NCBI GenBank assembly: GCA_947307055.1
Contig: CAMZHX010000001.1
Location: 124,001 to 188,000 of the forward strand
Direction: 5' to 3'
DNA: 64,000 nt
Source of the DNA: an uncultured Selenomonadales bacterium
GTDB lineage: Bacteria > Bacillota > Negativicutes > Selenomonadales > Selenomonadaceae
Part shown: positions 17,629 through 27,500 of the stretch, piece after piece
How positions within the stretch are numbered: position 1 is the stretch's first letter
How the letters are laid out: every line of letters starts with the position of its first letter
Notes under the pieces: generated by a model
What the model was told of the DNA's origin: nothing
Database searches by the model: none
The model's input: the letters and a program-made list of their open reading frames with translations, nothing else
Program-made: the position numbers and the translations under genes

Positions 17629-18477
17629 TTACGCATTGTTTTTGAGTTCGACCAAATATCTTTTGAGGGCGTCTTGCCAAGTCGGCAGGCGATTAAAGCC
17701 GGCTTCGTCCAGAGATTTTTTACTAAGCCGCGAATTAAACGGCCGCCGCGCAGGTGTCGGATATTCAATCGTGGGAATGCCTTCGACCTCGACATCAAGT
17801 CCGGCTTGCTCGAAAATTTCCTTAGCGAATTCCGCCCACGAACAAAAGCCCTCGTTCGTCGCGTGGTAAATGCCGTACTTCTCCGAAGCCGCCATATCAG
17901 CCAAAAGTTTCGCCAAGTCGACGGTGTAAGTCGGGCTACCGATTTGGTCGTTGACGACGCGCAAAGATTTTTTCGTCTCGCCGAGCTTTAGCATCGTCTT
18001 AATAAAATTGTGACCGTTAATCCCGAAGACCCAACTCGTGCGCACAATGAAATATTTATCAAGAAGCGTGCTGACAGCGTCTTCGCCCAAAAGTTTGCTG
18101 CGCCCGTACATGTTGACGGGCTTTTTTTCGTCGTGAACCTCGTAAGGGATTTTGCCGTCGCCGCCGAAGACGTAATCGGTGCTGATATAAATCATTTTCG
18201 CGCCGATTTCCCGACAAGCCTCCGCAACCCAACGCGTACCGAATCCGTTGACTTTGATAGCGAGTTCCTGTTCAGATTCCGCCTTGTCGACCGCCGTATA
18301 AGCCGCGCAATGTGCTACGACGTCGGGCTTTTTCTCCAAGATGAAATTTTTCGCGCCGGCCTCCGTCGTCAGCTCCAATTCCTCAAGCGACGGTGCAATA
18401 AATTCTACTCCGCGACTTGCCAGCTCCTTTGAAAGGTCGTAGCCTAGTTGCCCTAAAATGCCTGTGATTAAAACCAT
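17629..18477 (-). CDS. rfbD: dTDP-4-dehydrorhamnose reductase
   Basis: Final step of dTDP-L-rhamnose synthesis for surface polysaccharide. 282 residues, a normal length. N-terminal nucleotide loop ITGILGQLGYDL, AAYTAVDKAE, the YISTDYVFGG strand, catalytic YGRSK and the RTSWVFG and DQIGSPTYT substrate segments are all as expected for RmlD. ATG at 18477 with AAAGGAGG seven bases upstream. The rfbA, rfbB and rfbC genes are absent from the window. It is divergent from cobH and read with the UDG-like gene downstream. Confidence 0.95.
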   Translation of the reverse strand: MVLITGILGQLGYDLSKELASRGVEFIAPSLEELELTTEAGAKNFILEKKPDVVAHCAAYTAVDKAESEQELAIKVNGFGTRWVAEACREIGAKMIYISTDYVFGGDGKIPYEVHDEKKPVNMYGRSKLLGEDAVSTLLDKYFIVRTSWVFGINGHNFIKTMLKLGETKKSLRVVNDQIGSPTYTVDLAKLLADMAASEKYGIYHATNEGFCSWAEFAKEIFEQAGLDVEVEGIPTIEYPTPARRPFNSRLSKKSLDEAGFNRLPTWQDALKRYLVELKNNA

Positions 18478-18533
18478 GATTTTGCCTCCTTTGATTCAAA
18501 ATTTATTCGACGCGCCAAAAATTATCCCTGCAG

Positions 18534-18562
18534 TTGACGGCAGCGGGCGTTGCCTTTATATT
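18534..18562 (+). promoter_or_regulatory. Promoter of the cobH-cobB operon
   Basis: TTGACG, 17-base spacer, TATATT, about 30 bases before the cobH ATG. The leader is too short for a cobalamin riboswitch. Confidence 0.75.
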
Positions 18563-18592
18563 TTACTCAACAACTCGAAGGGAGCGGTTCAA

Positions 18593-19237
18593 ATGTTCAT
18601 GACAAAGCCAATGGAAATCGAAGACCGTAGCATGGAAATAATCGCGCCGCATTTGGAAGGGCTTGCGCTCAGCGACGACGAGAAAAAAATTTGCTCGCGA
18701 ATAATTCATGCGTCGGGCGATGTGAGTTACGCGCCGATTGTCAAAATTCACCCCGAAGCGATTGCCACAATCAAAGCGGCACTAAATCGCGGCGCAAATA
18801 TTTTTACTGATGTGGAAATGGTTCGGCGCGGGATAAGTATTCGGACGTTCACGAAATTTGGCGGCGAAATTTTCTGCAAGGTCTCTGACGTCGACGTTCG
18901 GGAATTCGCAAAGCGCGAGGGCATAACGCGTTCAATGGCGGCGATGAGGATTTTCGGTAAGCGGCTCAACGGAGAAATCGTAGCGATAGGCAATGCGCCG
19001 ACGGCATTATTTGAAGTGCTTAGGCTGGCTCGCGAAGAAAATATCAAACCGGCGGCGATAATCGGAGTGCCGGTCGGATTCGTGGGGGCGGCGCAGTCGA
19101 AAGCAGAACTTATCGCGCAAAAAGAAATCCCCTACATAACGGTCGAGGGGACAAAGGGCGGCTCGTCAATCGCGGTCGCGGCGGTCAATGCAATCCTCTA
19201 TATGATGGACAATTCGCGCGGGCTCAATGAAAAATAA
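18593..19237 (+). CDS. cobH: Precorrin-8X / cobalt-precorrin-8 methylmutase
   Basis: Moves the C11 methyl group to C12 to give hydrogenobyrinic or cobyrinic acid. 214 residues, the usual length; a longer frame upstream is rejected because GGGAG lies eight bases before this ATG and a promoter overlaps the extension. Seen: RIIHASGD with the catalytic His, GANIFTDVEMVRRGI, GNAPTALFEVL and GVPVGFVGAAQSK with EGTKGGSS, all hallmark segments. It begins an apparent operon with the TIGR04076 protein and cobB. CbiC would be the name in an anaerobic pathway. Confidence 0.94.
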   Translation: MFMTKPMEIEDRSMEIIAPHLEGLALSDDEKKICSRIIHASGDVSYAPIVKIHPEAIATIKAALNRGANIFTDVEMVRRGISIRTFTKFGGEIFCKVSDVDVREFAKREGITRSMAAMRIFGKRLNGEIVAIGNAPTALFEVLRLAREENIKPAAIIGVPVGFVGAAQSKAELIAQKEIPYITVEGTKGGSSIAVAAVNAILYMMDNSRGLNEK

Positions 19238-19249
19238 GGAGATATTATC

Positions 19250-19576
19250 ATGATGAAAAAATGCAAAATCACAATCCTCAAAACGACACTGCAAAAAGAT
19301 TTGGCGGAAGAATACGGCGTGCCGAATTTGTCGACCTGTCCGATAATGAGGGAAGGACAAGTTTTTTACGCGTCGTGGGCTAAGCCCGAAGGTTTCTGCG
19401 ATGAGGCGTGGAAGGCGATTTATCAATATGTGTTCGCGCTGGCGCACGGTGCCGAGACTTGGTATTACGGCGATTGGATTGATGCTAAACATAAGGGCGT
19501 TGCAATTTGTTCGTGCAATGACGGCTTGCGCCCTGTTATCATTAAGATTGAGCGGACGGACGAAGATGCTGAATAA
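19250..19576 (+). CDS. TIGR04076-family small protein
   Basis: 108 residues of a small family of unknown function found in anaerobes. Typical words: KITILKTTLQKDLAEEYG, TCPIMREGQ, PEGFCDEAWKAIYQYVFAL and GLRPVIIKIER near the end. Four cysteines are spread through it (one after TILK, ST-C, GF-C, ICSC). AAGGAG lies eight bases before the ATG. It overlaps the cobB start by 11 bases, so it is translated with the cobalamin genes; a role in corrin or metal handling is only suggested by position. Confidence 0.8.
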   Translation: MMKKCKITILKTTLQKDLAEEYGVPNLSTCPIMREGQVFYASWAKPEGFCDEAWKAIYQYVFALAHGAETWYYGDWIDAKHKGVAICSCNDGLRPVIIKIERTDEDAE

Positions 19577-20954
19577 TTTTCCACGACTGATAATCGCGGC
19601 GACGCAAAGCGGCTCCGGCAAGACGACTATAACAACGGGATTGATTGCGGCGTTGAGGCGTCGCGGGCTCGATGTGCAATCCTACAAGGTCGGGCCCGAT
19701 TACATTGACACGAGCTGGCACACTTTAGCGAGCGGCAAAATTTCTCACAACTTGGACAGCTGGCTTGTCGGCGAGGATAAGCTCAAGGAAATTTTCGTAG
19801 CGACTTCGAGCGGCGCAGACATTTCGATTATCGAAGGCGTTATGGGGCTTTACGACGGCGGGCGCGGCGGAATCAGTTCGACGGCGGAAATTGCTAAACT
19901 ACTCAACGCGCCGGTCGTTTTGGTTATCGACGCAAAAAGTATGGGGACATCGGCGGCGGCGATTGCGTTAGGGTTTCGCGAGTTCGATAGGACGATAAAT
20001 TTTGCGGGCGTGATTCTAAATCGGCTCGGCTCTGAATCGCATAGGAAAATGATTGTCGACGCTCTGAATCAAATCGGGATAAAATGTTTTGGCGGGCTCC
20101 GGCGCAATGACGAATTCATTTTGCCCGAACGGCATTTAGGACTTGTGCCGACGACCGAAAATAATTCTGCTGGCGTGATTGAAAAAATCAGCGCGGCGGT
20201 CGAAAGTCAAGTTGACGTTGACGAGCTGATAAGATTAGGGAGAAGGGAAAAGGGAAAAGGGAAAAGTCTTATCCCTACTTCTCCCTTCTCCCATTTCCCT
20301 TTTCCCTTAGTCAAAATCGCTGTTGCGAGGGACGCAGCCTTCAGCTTTTACTACGGCGAGAGTTTGCGCGAACTTGAGAAGCTCGGCGCGGAAATAATTT
20401 TTTTCAGCCCGCTTGATGATGAGACTTTGCCCGAAGGTATAAGCGGCATGATAATCGGCGGCGGCTTCCCTGAAATGTTCGCGGCTCGTCTTGAGCAAAA
20501 TAAAAAGCTCCACGCTCAAATTTTCGACGCGGCGAGGATTGGCTTACCGATTTTCGCGGAGTGCGGCGGCTTTATGTATTTGATGAACCGATTAATTAAT
20601 TTCGACGGGAAAAGCTTCGAGATGTGCGGCGTACTCGACGGCTCAGCGACTATGACGAATAAACTTCAAACGGTCGGCTACGTCGAGGCGGAAATTTTAA
20701 GCGATTGCATCTTAGGCAAGGCGGGCGATAAAATTCGCGCGCATGAATTCCATTTCTCGACGGAGCTTGGGACTTCGGGCGATAAAATTTTCAAATGCAA
20801 ACGTATGCGGACCGGCAAAGAATATTTCGCGGGCGCGAGCAAAAAAAATGTCGTCGCGTCTTACTTGCATATACATTTCGCGGGTTGTCCGGACGTTGCT
20901 AAAAATTTCGTCGACGCTTGTAAAAAATTTGGAGGTGTTTTAAATGGCAACTGA
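19566..20954 (+). CDS. cobB: Cobyrinate a,c-diamide synthase with repeat-encoded insert
   Basis: ATP- and glutamine-dependent amidation of the a and c carboxylates of the corrin ring. 462 residues. N-terminal BioD-like ATPase domain with AATQSGSGKTT (near residue 15), SYKVGPDYID, EGVMGLYDG and the DAKSMGTSAAA segment; C-terminal class I amidotransferase domain with GGGFPEMF and the Cys nucleophile in FAECGGFMYL (near 331) and a His in HEFHFST. Between the two domains, residues about 223-248 are encoded by a 75-bp inverted heptamer repeat, giving a Lys/Arg-Gly then Pro-Phe-Ser run foreign to the family. The frame stays open, so function is probably retained. The stop overlaps the next start. 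Confidence 0.92.
   Translation: MLNNFPRLIIAATQSGSGKTTITTGLIAALRRRGLDVQSYKVGPDYIDTSWHTLASGKISHNLDSWLVGEDKLKEIFVATSSGADISIIEGVMGLYDGGRGGISSTAEIAKLLNAPVVLVIDAKSMGTSAAAIALGFREFDRTINFAGVILNRLGSESHRKMIVDALNQIGIKCFGGLRRNDEFILPERHLGLVPTTENNSAGVIEKISAAVESQVDVDELIRLGRREKGKGKSLIPTSPFSHFPFPLVKIAVARDAAFSFYYGESLRELEKLGAEIIFFSPLDDETLPEGISGMIIGGGFPEMFAARLEQNKKLHAQIFDAARIGLPIFAECGGFMYLMNRLINFDGKSFEMCGVLDGSATMTNKLQTVGYVEAEILSDCILGKAGDKIRAHEFHFSTELGTSGDKIFKCKRMRTGKEYFAGASKKNVVASYLHIHFAGCPDVAKNFVDACKKFGGVLNGN
20235..20309. repeat. In-frame heptamer inverted repeat inside cobB (copy 2)
   Basis: Left arm TTAGGGAGAAGGG followed by GGGAAAA units, short loop TCTTATCCCTAC, right arm of CCCTTCT/CCCATTT/CCCTTTT units ending CCCTTA. 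Seventy-five bases, exactly 25 codons, no stop. It matches the elements at 34-110 and 50467-50547 in design and largely in sequence. Confidence 0.85.
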
Positions 20955-21531
20955 AATCATCAATGAGCGATTGCTCTACCCGTCTTACGAAATCATTGAG
21001 GGGGAAAATTTTATGGCACCTGCACCGAATCTTGACCACAGCGATATTATCTTTAAACTTTCTTTTGTTATTGGTGGCTATTTGATTGAGCATAAAAGCG
21101 GTTACGTTTACACTGATAACGTTGACGTTCACTTTTCTGACGGCAGTCTTTATAAGCCCGACTTGAGCGTTGTTCTAAAGCCTAACGAAAAAATTCTCGC
21201 CGGCCGCAAAAATATTTTCGGCGCACCCGATATGGTCGTTGAAGTCCTGTCTTATTCTACGCGTAACAGAGACCTCACGATTAAAAAAGATACTTACGAG
21301 GCGCAAGGCGTTAAAGAATATTGGATTGTCGACCCGTGGGCGAAAAGCGTCACGGTTTACCTTCTACGCGACGGCAAATATTTTCTCGACGACAGATATA
21401 TTTTGCTTAGCGAAAAGGATTTGGAGACGCTCGACGACGAGGAGAAAGCCGACGTTAAACACGAAGTGCCCGTCTCTATTCTTGAGGGCTTGAGCGTTCC
21501 TTTGGAATTTATTTTCAGTTGGGGCTATTGA
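20944..21531 (+). CDS. Uma2-family (DUF820) putative endonuclease, copy A
   Basis: 195 residues with a PD-(D/E)XK-type fold. The active-site pattern is visible: YKPDLSVV (Asp), then PDMVVEVLSYST with the Glu, followed by KKDTYEAQGVKEYWIVDP, the standard Uma2 signature. Uma2 proteins are common in cyanobacteria and some Firmicutes; their substrate is not established. The ATG at 20944 has GGAGGTG upstream and overlaps the end of cobB by 11 bases. A paralogue, about two thirds identical by eye, follows directly. Confidence 0.88.
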   Translation: MATEIINERLLYPSYEIIEGENFMAPAPNLDHSDIIFKLSFVIGGYLIEHKSGYVYTDNVDVHFSDGSLYKPDLSVVLKPNEKILAGRKNIFGAPDMVVEVLSYSTRNRDLTIKKDTYEAQGVKEYWIVDPWAKSVTVYLLRDGKYFLDDRYILLSEKDLETLDDEEKADVKHEVPVSILEGLSVPLEFIFSWGY

Positions 21532-21546
21532 TTGGAGGTGTTCAAA

Positions 21547-22134
21547 GTGGCAGCCGAAATTATCAATGAGCGTTTGCTCTATCCGTCTTACGAAATCATT
21601 GGGGGCGAAAAAATTATGTCACCTGCGGCAAATCTTACTCACAGCGGAATTATCATGCGGCTTGGAATGATTATCGGAACTTACTTGTCGAATAACAAAA
21701 GCGGCTACGTCTTCAGCGACGATGTTGACGTCCACTTTTCTGATGGCACTCTTTATAAACCCGATTTGGTCGTCATCTTGAAGGAGAACGAAAAAATTCT
21801 CAACTGGTCGAGCAATATTTACGGCGCGCCCGATATGGTCGTCGAAGTTCTTTCAAAGTCCACTAAGAAAAAAGACCTCACCATCAAAAAGGATACTTAC
21901 GAAGCGCACGGCGTTAAAGAATATTGGATTGTCGACCCGTTTTCAAAAAGCGTTTCGGTTTATCTTCTGCAAGACGGTAAATATTTTTGGGCAGATGAAT
22001 ATGCAATCTTCGACGAAAGCGATTTTAAATTCATGACGGAAGAGGAAAAAGCCAACGTCAAAACCGAAGTGCCCGTCTCGATTTTGGAAGGCTTGAGCAT
22101 TCCTTTGGAATTTATTTTCAGTTGGGGCTATTGA
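21547..22134 (+). CDS. Uma2-family (DUF820) putative endonuclease, copy B
   Basis: 195 residues from the GTG at 21547, chosen because GGAGGT lies eight bases upstream and the protein then starts exactly like copy A (AAEIINERLLYPSYEII). The catalytic pattern is intact: YKPDLVVI, PDMVVEVLSKST, KKDTYEAHGVKEYWIVDP. The last 20 residues are almost the same as in copy A, while the segment after the nuclease core differs most. It is a recent tandem duplication, with both copies still open. Confidence 0.87.
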   Translation: MAAEIINERLLYPSYEIIGGEKIMSPAANLTHSGIIMRLGMIIGTYLSNNKSGYVFSDDVDVHFSDGTLYKPDLVVILKENEKILNWSSNIYGAPDMVVEVLSKSTKKKDLTIKKDTYEAHGVKEYWIVDPFSKSVSVYLLQDGKYFWADEYAIFDESDFKFMTEEEKANVKTEVPVSILEGLSIPLEFIFSWGY

Positions 22135-22206
22135 AAGTTTGCAGGAAAATTATCGCGGCGGCAGAATCAATCAGGGGATAATGTATACACGGAAGGAGAA
22201 ATTTTT

Positions 22207-23487
22207 ATGGACAACGTAGTAAAAATCGGACTTTTGGGCGCGGGCACAATCGGCGGCAGCGTCATCGAAGTTTTGAAAAATAATCGCGACACGATAACTC
22301 AACGCGCTAACACCGAAATTCAAATCAAAAATATTTTGGTCTTGCCGCATGAAATCCCTAAGCTCCACGAAGCAGGACTTCCGGCCACCAGCAATTACGA
22401 TGAAATTCTCAACGACCCCGAAATTAAAATCGTCGTCGAACTCATCGGCGGCATCAAGCCCGCAAAAGATTTTATCCTGCAAGCTATGGCGCATGGCAAA
22501 AATGTTGTCACCGCTAACAAAGATGTCGTCGCGCAATTTGGGCACGAACTCTTTGACGCGGCCGACGCTAACAAAATTGATTTCCTTTTCGAGGCGGCAG
22601 TTGGCGGAGCCATTCCGATTATCATGCCGCTTAAACGCTCGCTGACTGCCAACAAAATTACAGAAGTTCTCGGCATAGTCAACGGCACGACAAATTACAT
22701 GCTGACTAAGATGAGCGAACTCGGCATGGATTACGAAACCGTTCTGAAAGAGGCGCAATCTCACGGCTACGCCGAAGCCAATCCCGCCGCCGATGTTGAA
22801 GGCAAAGACGCCGCTCGCAAAATCGCTATCCTTGCGTCGATTGCGTTCAATTCCCGCGTGAAATTTGAGGATGTCTCAATGGAAGGCATTACCCACATAA
22901 CGCCCGAAGATATTTCCTACGCTAAGGAGCTTGGCTACGTTGTGAAACTTTTGGCGGTCGCTCGTCATACCGAACTTGGAATTGATGTCAGAGTTAATCC
23001 GGTCTTCCTGGCGAAGGAGCACCCGCTCGCGGCAGTCAGTGGCGTGTTCAATGCGATTTTCGTTCGCGGCTACCCGATTGAAGAGGCTATGTTCTTCGGA
23101 CCCGGTGCAGGTAAGCCGACTGCCTCCGCCGTTGTCAGCGACATTATCGAGATTGCTCGCGGACTCAATCGCGGCTCGACTGGTCGATTCGGCTGCACTT
23201 GCTATCATAAATTCCCAATTTGCCCCGTCGAAGAAACTACTTCCTGTTATTATCTGCGCTTGCTCGTCGACGATAAACCTGGCGTGCTCGGCAAAATCGC
23301 TACGACTTTCGGCAACGTCGATGTCAGCTTAAAATCAGTCGTGCAAACTCGTACCGAACTTGAAGACCACGTCGAGATTGTCGTAATAACTCACGCGGTT
23401 AAGCACAAAAACATTTTGGAGGCGCAAGCGGCACTAAGCGCGTTATCAGTCGTAGATGAAATTTTCAATGTGATTCGCGTCGAGTGA
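22207..23487 (+). CDS. hom: Homoserine dehydrogenase
   Basis: NAD(P)-dependent reduction of aspartate semialdehyde to homoserine, for threonine and methionine. 426 residues: Rossmann loop GLLGAGTIGGSV, TANKDVVA, the catalytic region GIVNGTTNYMLTKM and AEANPAADVEGKDAARK, and a C-terminal ACT domain beginning near YYLRLLVDDKPGVLGKI, which usually mediates threonine feedback. GGAAGGAG lies before the ATG. The stop overlaps thrB as GTGA, so this is a threonine operon. Confidence 0.96.
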   Translation: MDNVVKIGLLGAGTIGGSVIEVLKNNRDTITQRANTEIQIKNILVLPHEIPKLHEAGLPATSNYDEILNDPEIKIVVELIGGIKPAKDFILQAMAHGKNVVTANKDVVAQFGHELFDAADANKIDFLFEAAVGGAIPIIMPLKRSLTANKITEVLGIVNGTTNYMLTKMSELGMDYETVLKEAQSHGYAEANPAADVEGKDAARKIAILASIAFNSRVKFEDVSMEGITHITPEDISYAKELGYVVKLLAVARHTELGIDVRVNPVFLAKEHPLAAVSGVFNAIFVRGYPIEEAMFFGPGAGKPTASAVVSDIIEIARGLNRGSTGRFGCTCYHKFPICPVEETTSCYYLRLLVDDKPGVLGKIATTFGNVDVSLKSVVQTRTELEDHVEIVVITHAVKHKNILEAQAALSALSVVDEIFNVIRVE

Positions 23488-24509
23488 TTGCCATGAAAAA
23501 AAATATTCCAACCAATAGAAAATCCCTTAAGGCTATGACAATAAAAATGCGCAAGGATAATCCGAATTTAATTCCGACGGCTTCGCCCTTCCGCGCAGTC
23601 GTGAAAGTTCCTGGCACTTCGGCGAATTGCGGCTCTGGCTTTGATTGTCTGGGCTTGGCGACGACCATTTATAATTATCTCGACCTAACTTTGGTACGCG
23701 CTAATAAAATTATCGTCGAGTCGAAAGGCACCGGCTCCGATAGCATTCCGCGCGGCAGGAGAAATCTTGCCTGGCAAGCGGTTCGCAGATTGCTTCAAGA
23801 AGTCGGGCGCGAAGACGAATTCAAAGGCGCGATTATCCGCATGAAAAATAACGTCCCGATTTCTCGCGGGCTTGGTTCGAGTTCTACGGCGATAGTTGCG
23901 GGTTTAGTCGCGGCCAACGAAATTTTAGGCGAGCCGCTCGACCGCAATAAACTTTTGCGATTGGCAACGGAGCTTGAAGGACATCCCGATAATGTCGCGC
24001 CGGCACTTTTCGGCGGCTTTACAGTCAGCGTCATGGACAAGGGCGAAGTCCAAACATTTTCATTCCTGCCGCGCGTAAAATTAAAATTGGTCGTAGCTGT
24101 TCCGGAGTTCGAGTTGTCAACGAGATTAGCGCGAAAAGTTTTGCCGCGTAATGTTTCACTCAAGGATGCAATCTTCAACGTTAGCCGAGCGTCAATGTTA
24201 GTCGCGGCGTTAGTCGAGGGTCGCGAAGAATTTTTGCCGATAGCCTTCGACGACGCACTTCATCAACCTTACAGAAAAAAATTGGTGCCGGGCATGAGCG
24301 AAGTTTTCACGGCGGCACGAAATGCGGGAGCGTTGGGAGCAGTAATATCGGGCGCGGGCTCGTGCTTGATAGCGTTCACGACGGCGGCGAGCGGTCTCGA
24401 AAATAAAATCGCGGCCGCTATGGTCGAGACGTTCAAAGCTCACGATGTGCAATCTAGCGCGTTGATTTTGGACGTAGATAAGCACGGTGCGCAGATTATC
24501 AAACACTAA
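23484..24509 (+). CDS. thrB: Homoserine kinase
   Basis: GHMP-fold kinase making O-phospho-homoserine. The core begins at VKVPGTSANCGSGFDCLG; the ATP loop PISRGLGSSSTAIVAG and the C-terminal GAVISGAGSCLIAF are intact. The start is uncertain: the GTG at 23484 overlaps the hom stop (GTGA), and ATGs at 23493, 23535 and 23547 are possible; none has a strong Shine-Dalgarno, and the family usually begins near the last of these. A basic N-terminal extension of up to 30 residues would otherwise be present. thrC is not in the window. Confidence 0.94.
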   Translation: MIAMKKNIPTNRKSLKAMTIKMRKDNPNLIPTASPFRAVVKVPGTSANCGSGFDCLGLATTIYNYLDLTLVRANKIIVESKGTGSDSIPRGRRNLAWQAVRRLLQEVGREDEFKGAIIRMKNNVPISRGLGSSSTAIVAGLVAANEILGEPLDRNKLLRLATELEGHPDNVAPALFGGFTVSVMDKGEVQTFSFLPRVKLKLVVAVPEFELSTRLARKVLPRNVSLKDAIFNVSRASMLVAALVEGREEFLPIAFDDALHQPYRKKLVPGMSEVFTAARNAGALGAVISGAGSCLIAFTTAASGLENKIAAAMVETFKAHDVQSSALILDVDKHGAQIIKH

Positions 24510-24512
24510 TTA

Positions 24513-24548
24513 AAAAATCCTCGACTCTCTGTCGGGGATAATTTTTTT
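24513..24548. terminator. Terminator between thrB and the Hsp70-like gene
   Basis: CCTCGAC and GTCGGGG pair across TCTCT, flanked by A-run and T-run, so it can work in both directions. Confidence 0.75.
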
Positions 24549-24591
24549 CGCGCAGTTTTTTTATTTACTTAATCCAATCGCTGACATATTT

Positions 24592-27500
24592 TTACAACTT
24601 TTGCCGATAAATTTTGCCGGTGAATTCCTTCATAAAATCTTCGGGGCGACCAACCGCGTAATCAATTTCATTGGGTGACACTTTGCGGATATAAATTCCG
24701 GCTTCGTCGTCGTCGGTCATATCGGCTTCGTCAATGCGGCAGTGAATCATCGAGACCTGCGCGGTAGACATTTGCCCTTGCAGAGAGCGCGGAGCCGTCG
24801 TGTAATAAAGTTCAAATTCGGGCTCGTCGGCGAAGGTAAAATAAGTCCAGTAACCGTAATCGACTTGCCGCCCGATTTTTACCGTGAAAGTTTTGCCGTC
24901 ATTGCCCGCGTCGCCCAAATAATACTGGAAAATCGGTTCATCGCCGCTAAGGTTCTCGTTGATAATCTTAACGTCCTTGCCGCCGAGCCTGCAACGTATC
25001 AGTCCGAACGAGACGCCCGTCTTGCCGGTTCGCTGTTTATCCAATTCCATGACATTGACTTTCGACGCGGCGGAGAAATATTTCTTATTGTCCTCAACAA
25101 ATTTCCTTACGGCGTCTGCCAAGTCGTCAACCTCTTCGCCCTTTTCAACTTTGGAAATGTTTTCTCGCGCAAGTAAGGCAAGTTTCTTCGCGGCGGTGGC
25201 AAAGGTTTTATCTTCGGCAGTATCGGCAATTTCTTCCGCAGTCACGCAAATTTTTTTGGCAATGGAGATAATATCAATATTTTCGTCACTATATACATTA
25301 GAATCAGAATCGCTGTCACTATCTGAATCAGAATCGCTATCAGAATCAGAATCGCTATCGGAATCTTCCCAATCTTCGTCACTATACAAATCGTCGGCAA
25401 GGGCGAGGAGTTTTTCTTCGGCGGATTCGCTGTCCATTCCAAGTGGCATATGCAAAACAAATTCGCCGTCTTCATCTTCTATGAACTCCTCGAAAAGTTT
25501 TTTCACGACCGGCGAACGACACGAATTGCCCGCTAAGAAAATGTGAATCGGATAAACTTCGCGACCTTTGAACGCACTTTTGAGCGATTGGAAAAAGTTT
25601 ACGACGCCCTCGCGGATTCTGTCTTCGATGAGCTTGTCCAACTTCTCCGCGTTGATGTTCAAATCGACACTGACTGTAAACGCGCCGTCAATTTTCTCGT
25701 TGGAAAATAAAATCACGTTCAACGGGGCTTCGGTCAATTTGTCGCGCCCTTCAGTATGCTCCCAAATCGGGCGAAGTTTTTCAGCCAAAATCCGATTGTT
25801 CATGTGCGACGACGCGTCCTTAGTTATGCTGACTAAAGTTTCTGCGCCCGCGAAAAGTTCACAGCCCGCCGGCAATGCAAACGGGATTTTCTTATCGCGC
25901 ATAACTTGCAAGTTGTCCTTGTAAACCTCATAGGCGAGTAGCTCCAAAATATTTTCGCCGCCCAATAGAACATCGCCATTGAAGCCGAATTGCTCAATAA
26001 CGAAATTGCGCCGCCGATTTTCCGGAATGTATTCAATGCCAAAATCAAAATCTGTGGTGCCGCCGCCGAAGTCGAACACGCCGTAAGCAACTTTCTGCCC
26101 GACTTCCTTAGGTTCAAGCCCGTAACCCTCAAGCGCACTTATTGCATAAGCGGCGGGCTCACTCGCGCCCAAGTACACGCGGAAATTTTTCATATACTCT
26201 TCGTCGCGGAGCAATGCGGGCGGCAATGATTTTTTTATCCCGTTCTCGAAACTTTTCCTAATCCGCTCGCGAATATCCTTCTTGTAATTGACCGGGAACG
26301 ACAAAATATAATCCAGATAAATTTGGTGGTGCATGTTGTTGATATAAAGTCCGAGATAATAGGCGTAAAGCTCAATCGGGTCGAAGTCGCCCGCGTCAAT
26401 CTCTTTGGTATCAAGGTAGGGCTTTATTTCCTGAATCACGCCGCGCAAATCCTTTAGCACAGGATAATTTGTCTCGTCCTTAGCCCACTGCTTTAGCTCG
26501 CTGAATACCGAATTGTAAACCGAACTGCCGACATTTTCCTTAAAGATAGCGTCGGCGGCTTGGTGCGAAACTGTTACGTCATTCCATTCGGTGAAAGGGC
26601 GTCCGCCGCGTGCTCGATACGCTGCAAGGAAATTTTGCAGGTCGCGCAGTTCAATGACGGTCGGGTTTTCAAAATCTTTCATTGTCGGGACTTTGGAATA
26701 ATCGCCCTGCCCAATTCGGAGCATACGCGCTTCGCCGTCGCGACACACTACGATTGTACTTTTGGTGCCGAAATCTATTGCGCAAATGCCGTTTTGCCGC
26801 ACGTCCAGTTGAGGCGGCCGCGCTACTAGAAAACTTTTCGCAGGCAAATTCACCTTAGCCGCTTCCGCTGACGAATCCTCGAACAATTCCCAATGCCCTT
26901 TGTTTACGTCGGTCAGTTGCCGCTCCTCGTAAGGCTGAATGTTCGCGCGTTTGTGGTCGCACTCCAAAAGCTCTTTAATCAGCGAATCAACCGAGCCGGT
27001 ATACTCCCGCGAACCGTTCATCACGCCGTCGAGCGTCCCTTTTATGTCGAAGTCGTAATCAAAAACTTTCGCCGTGAACGTCCCGCCCAATACGTCGCGT
27101 TTAAAGCGGTCGCCGTCGAATTTTATATTGGTGTTGTCGGCTGTAATGTAATCTTCAATCTTCGGGTAATCTTCGAGAAAACTTTTGTAGAATTTTTCCT
27201 GCTTAGCGGTTAAGCCTTCGGGAATTAAGCCGTTAGCAATCCAAGACAGCACCGCTTCAGGATAATTCATTGCCGCCGCATTTTTCCCGCGCAGTCTATG
27301 AATTAGAATAAGCGTTGATCTGTAAGTACAAGAATTACAAGGATTTGCTCTTCCATTATCTCTCATTCGCCACCAATGATTACAATCTCTTGAGGAACCA
27401 TATGAAGGACAATTTAATTTATCTCCGGTAATAATTTCACAAGGCCATTCTATATTAGAATGATATTTTAGCGGCATATTTCCAGAAAAATCTACATAAG

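Noticed and set aside
18563..18592. Cobalamin riboswitch before cobH
   Set aside because: The promoter leaves a leader of about 25 bases, far too short.
24959..25546. Ser/Leu-rich antisense frame opposite the Ser-Asp linker
   Set aside because: Its low complexity is just the complement of the Asp-Ser codon repeats.
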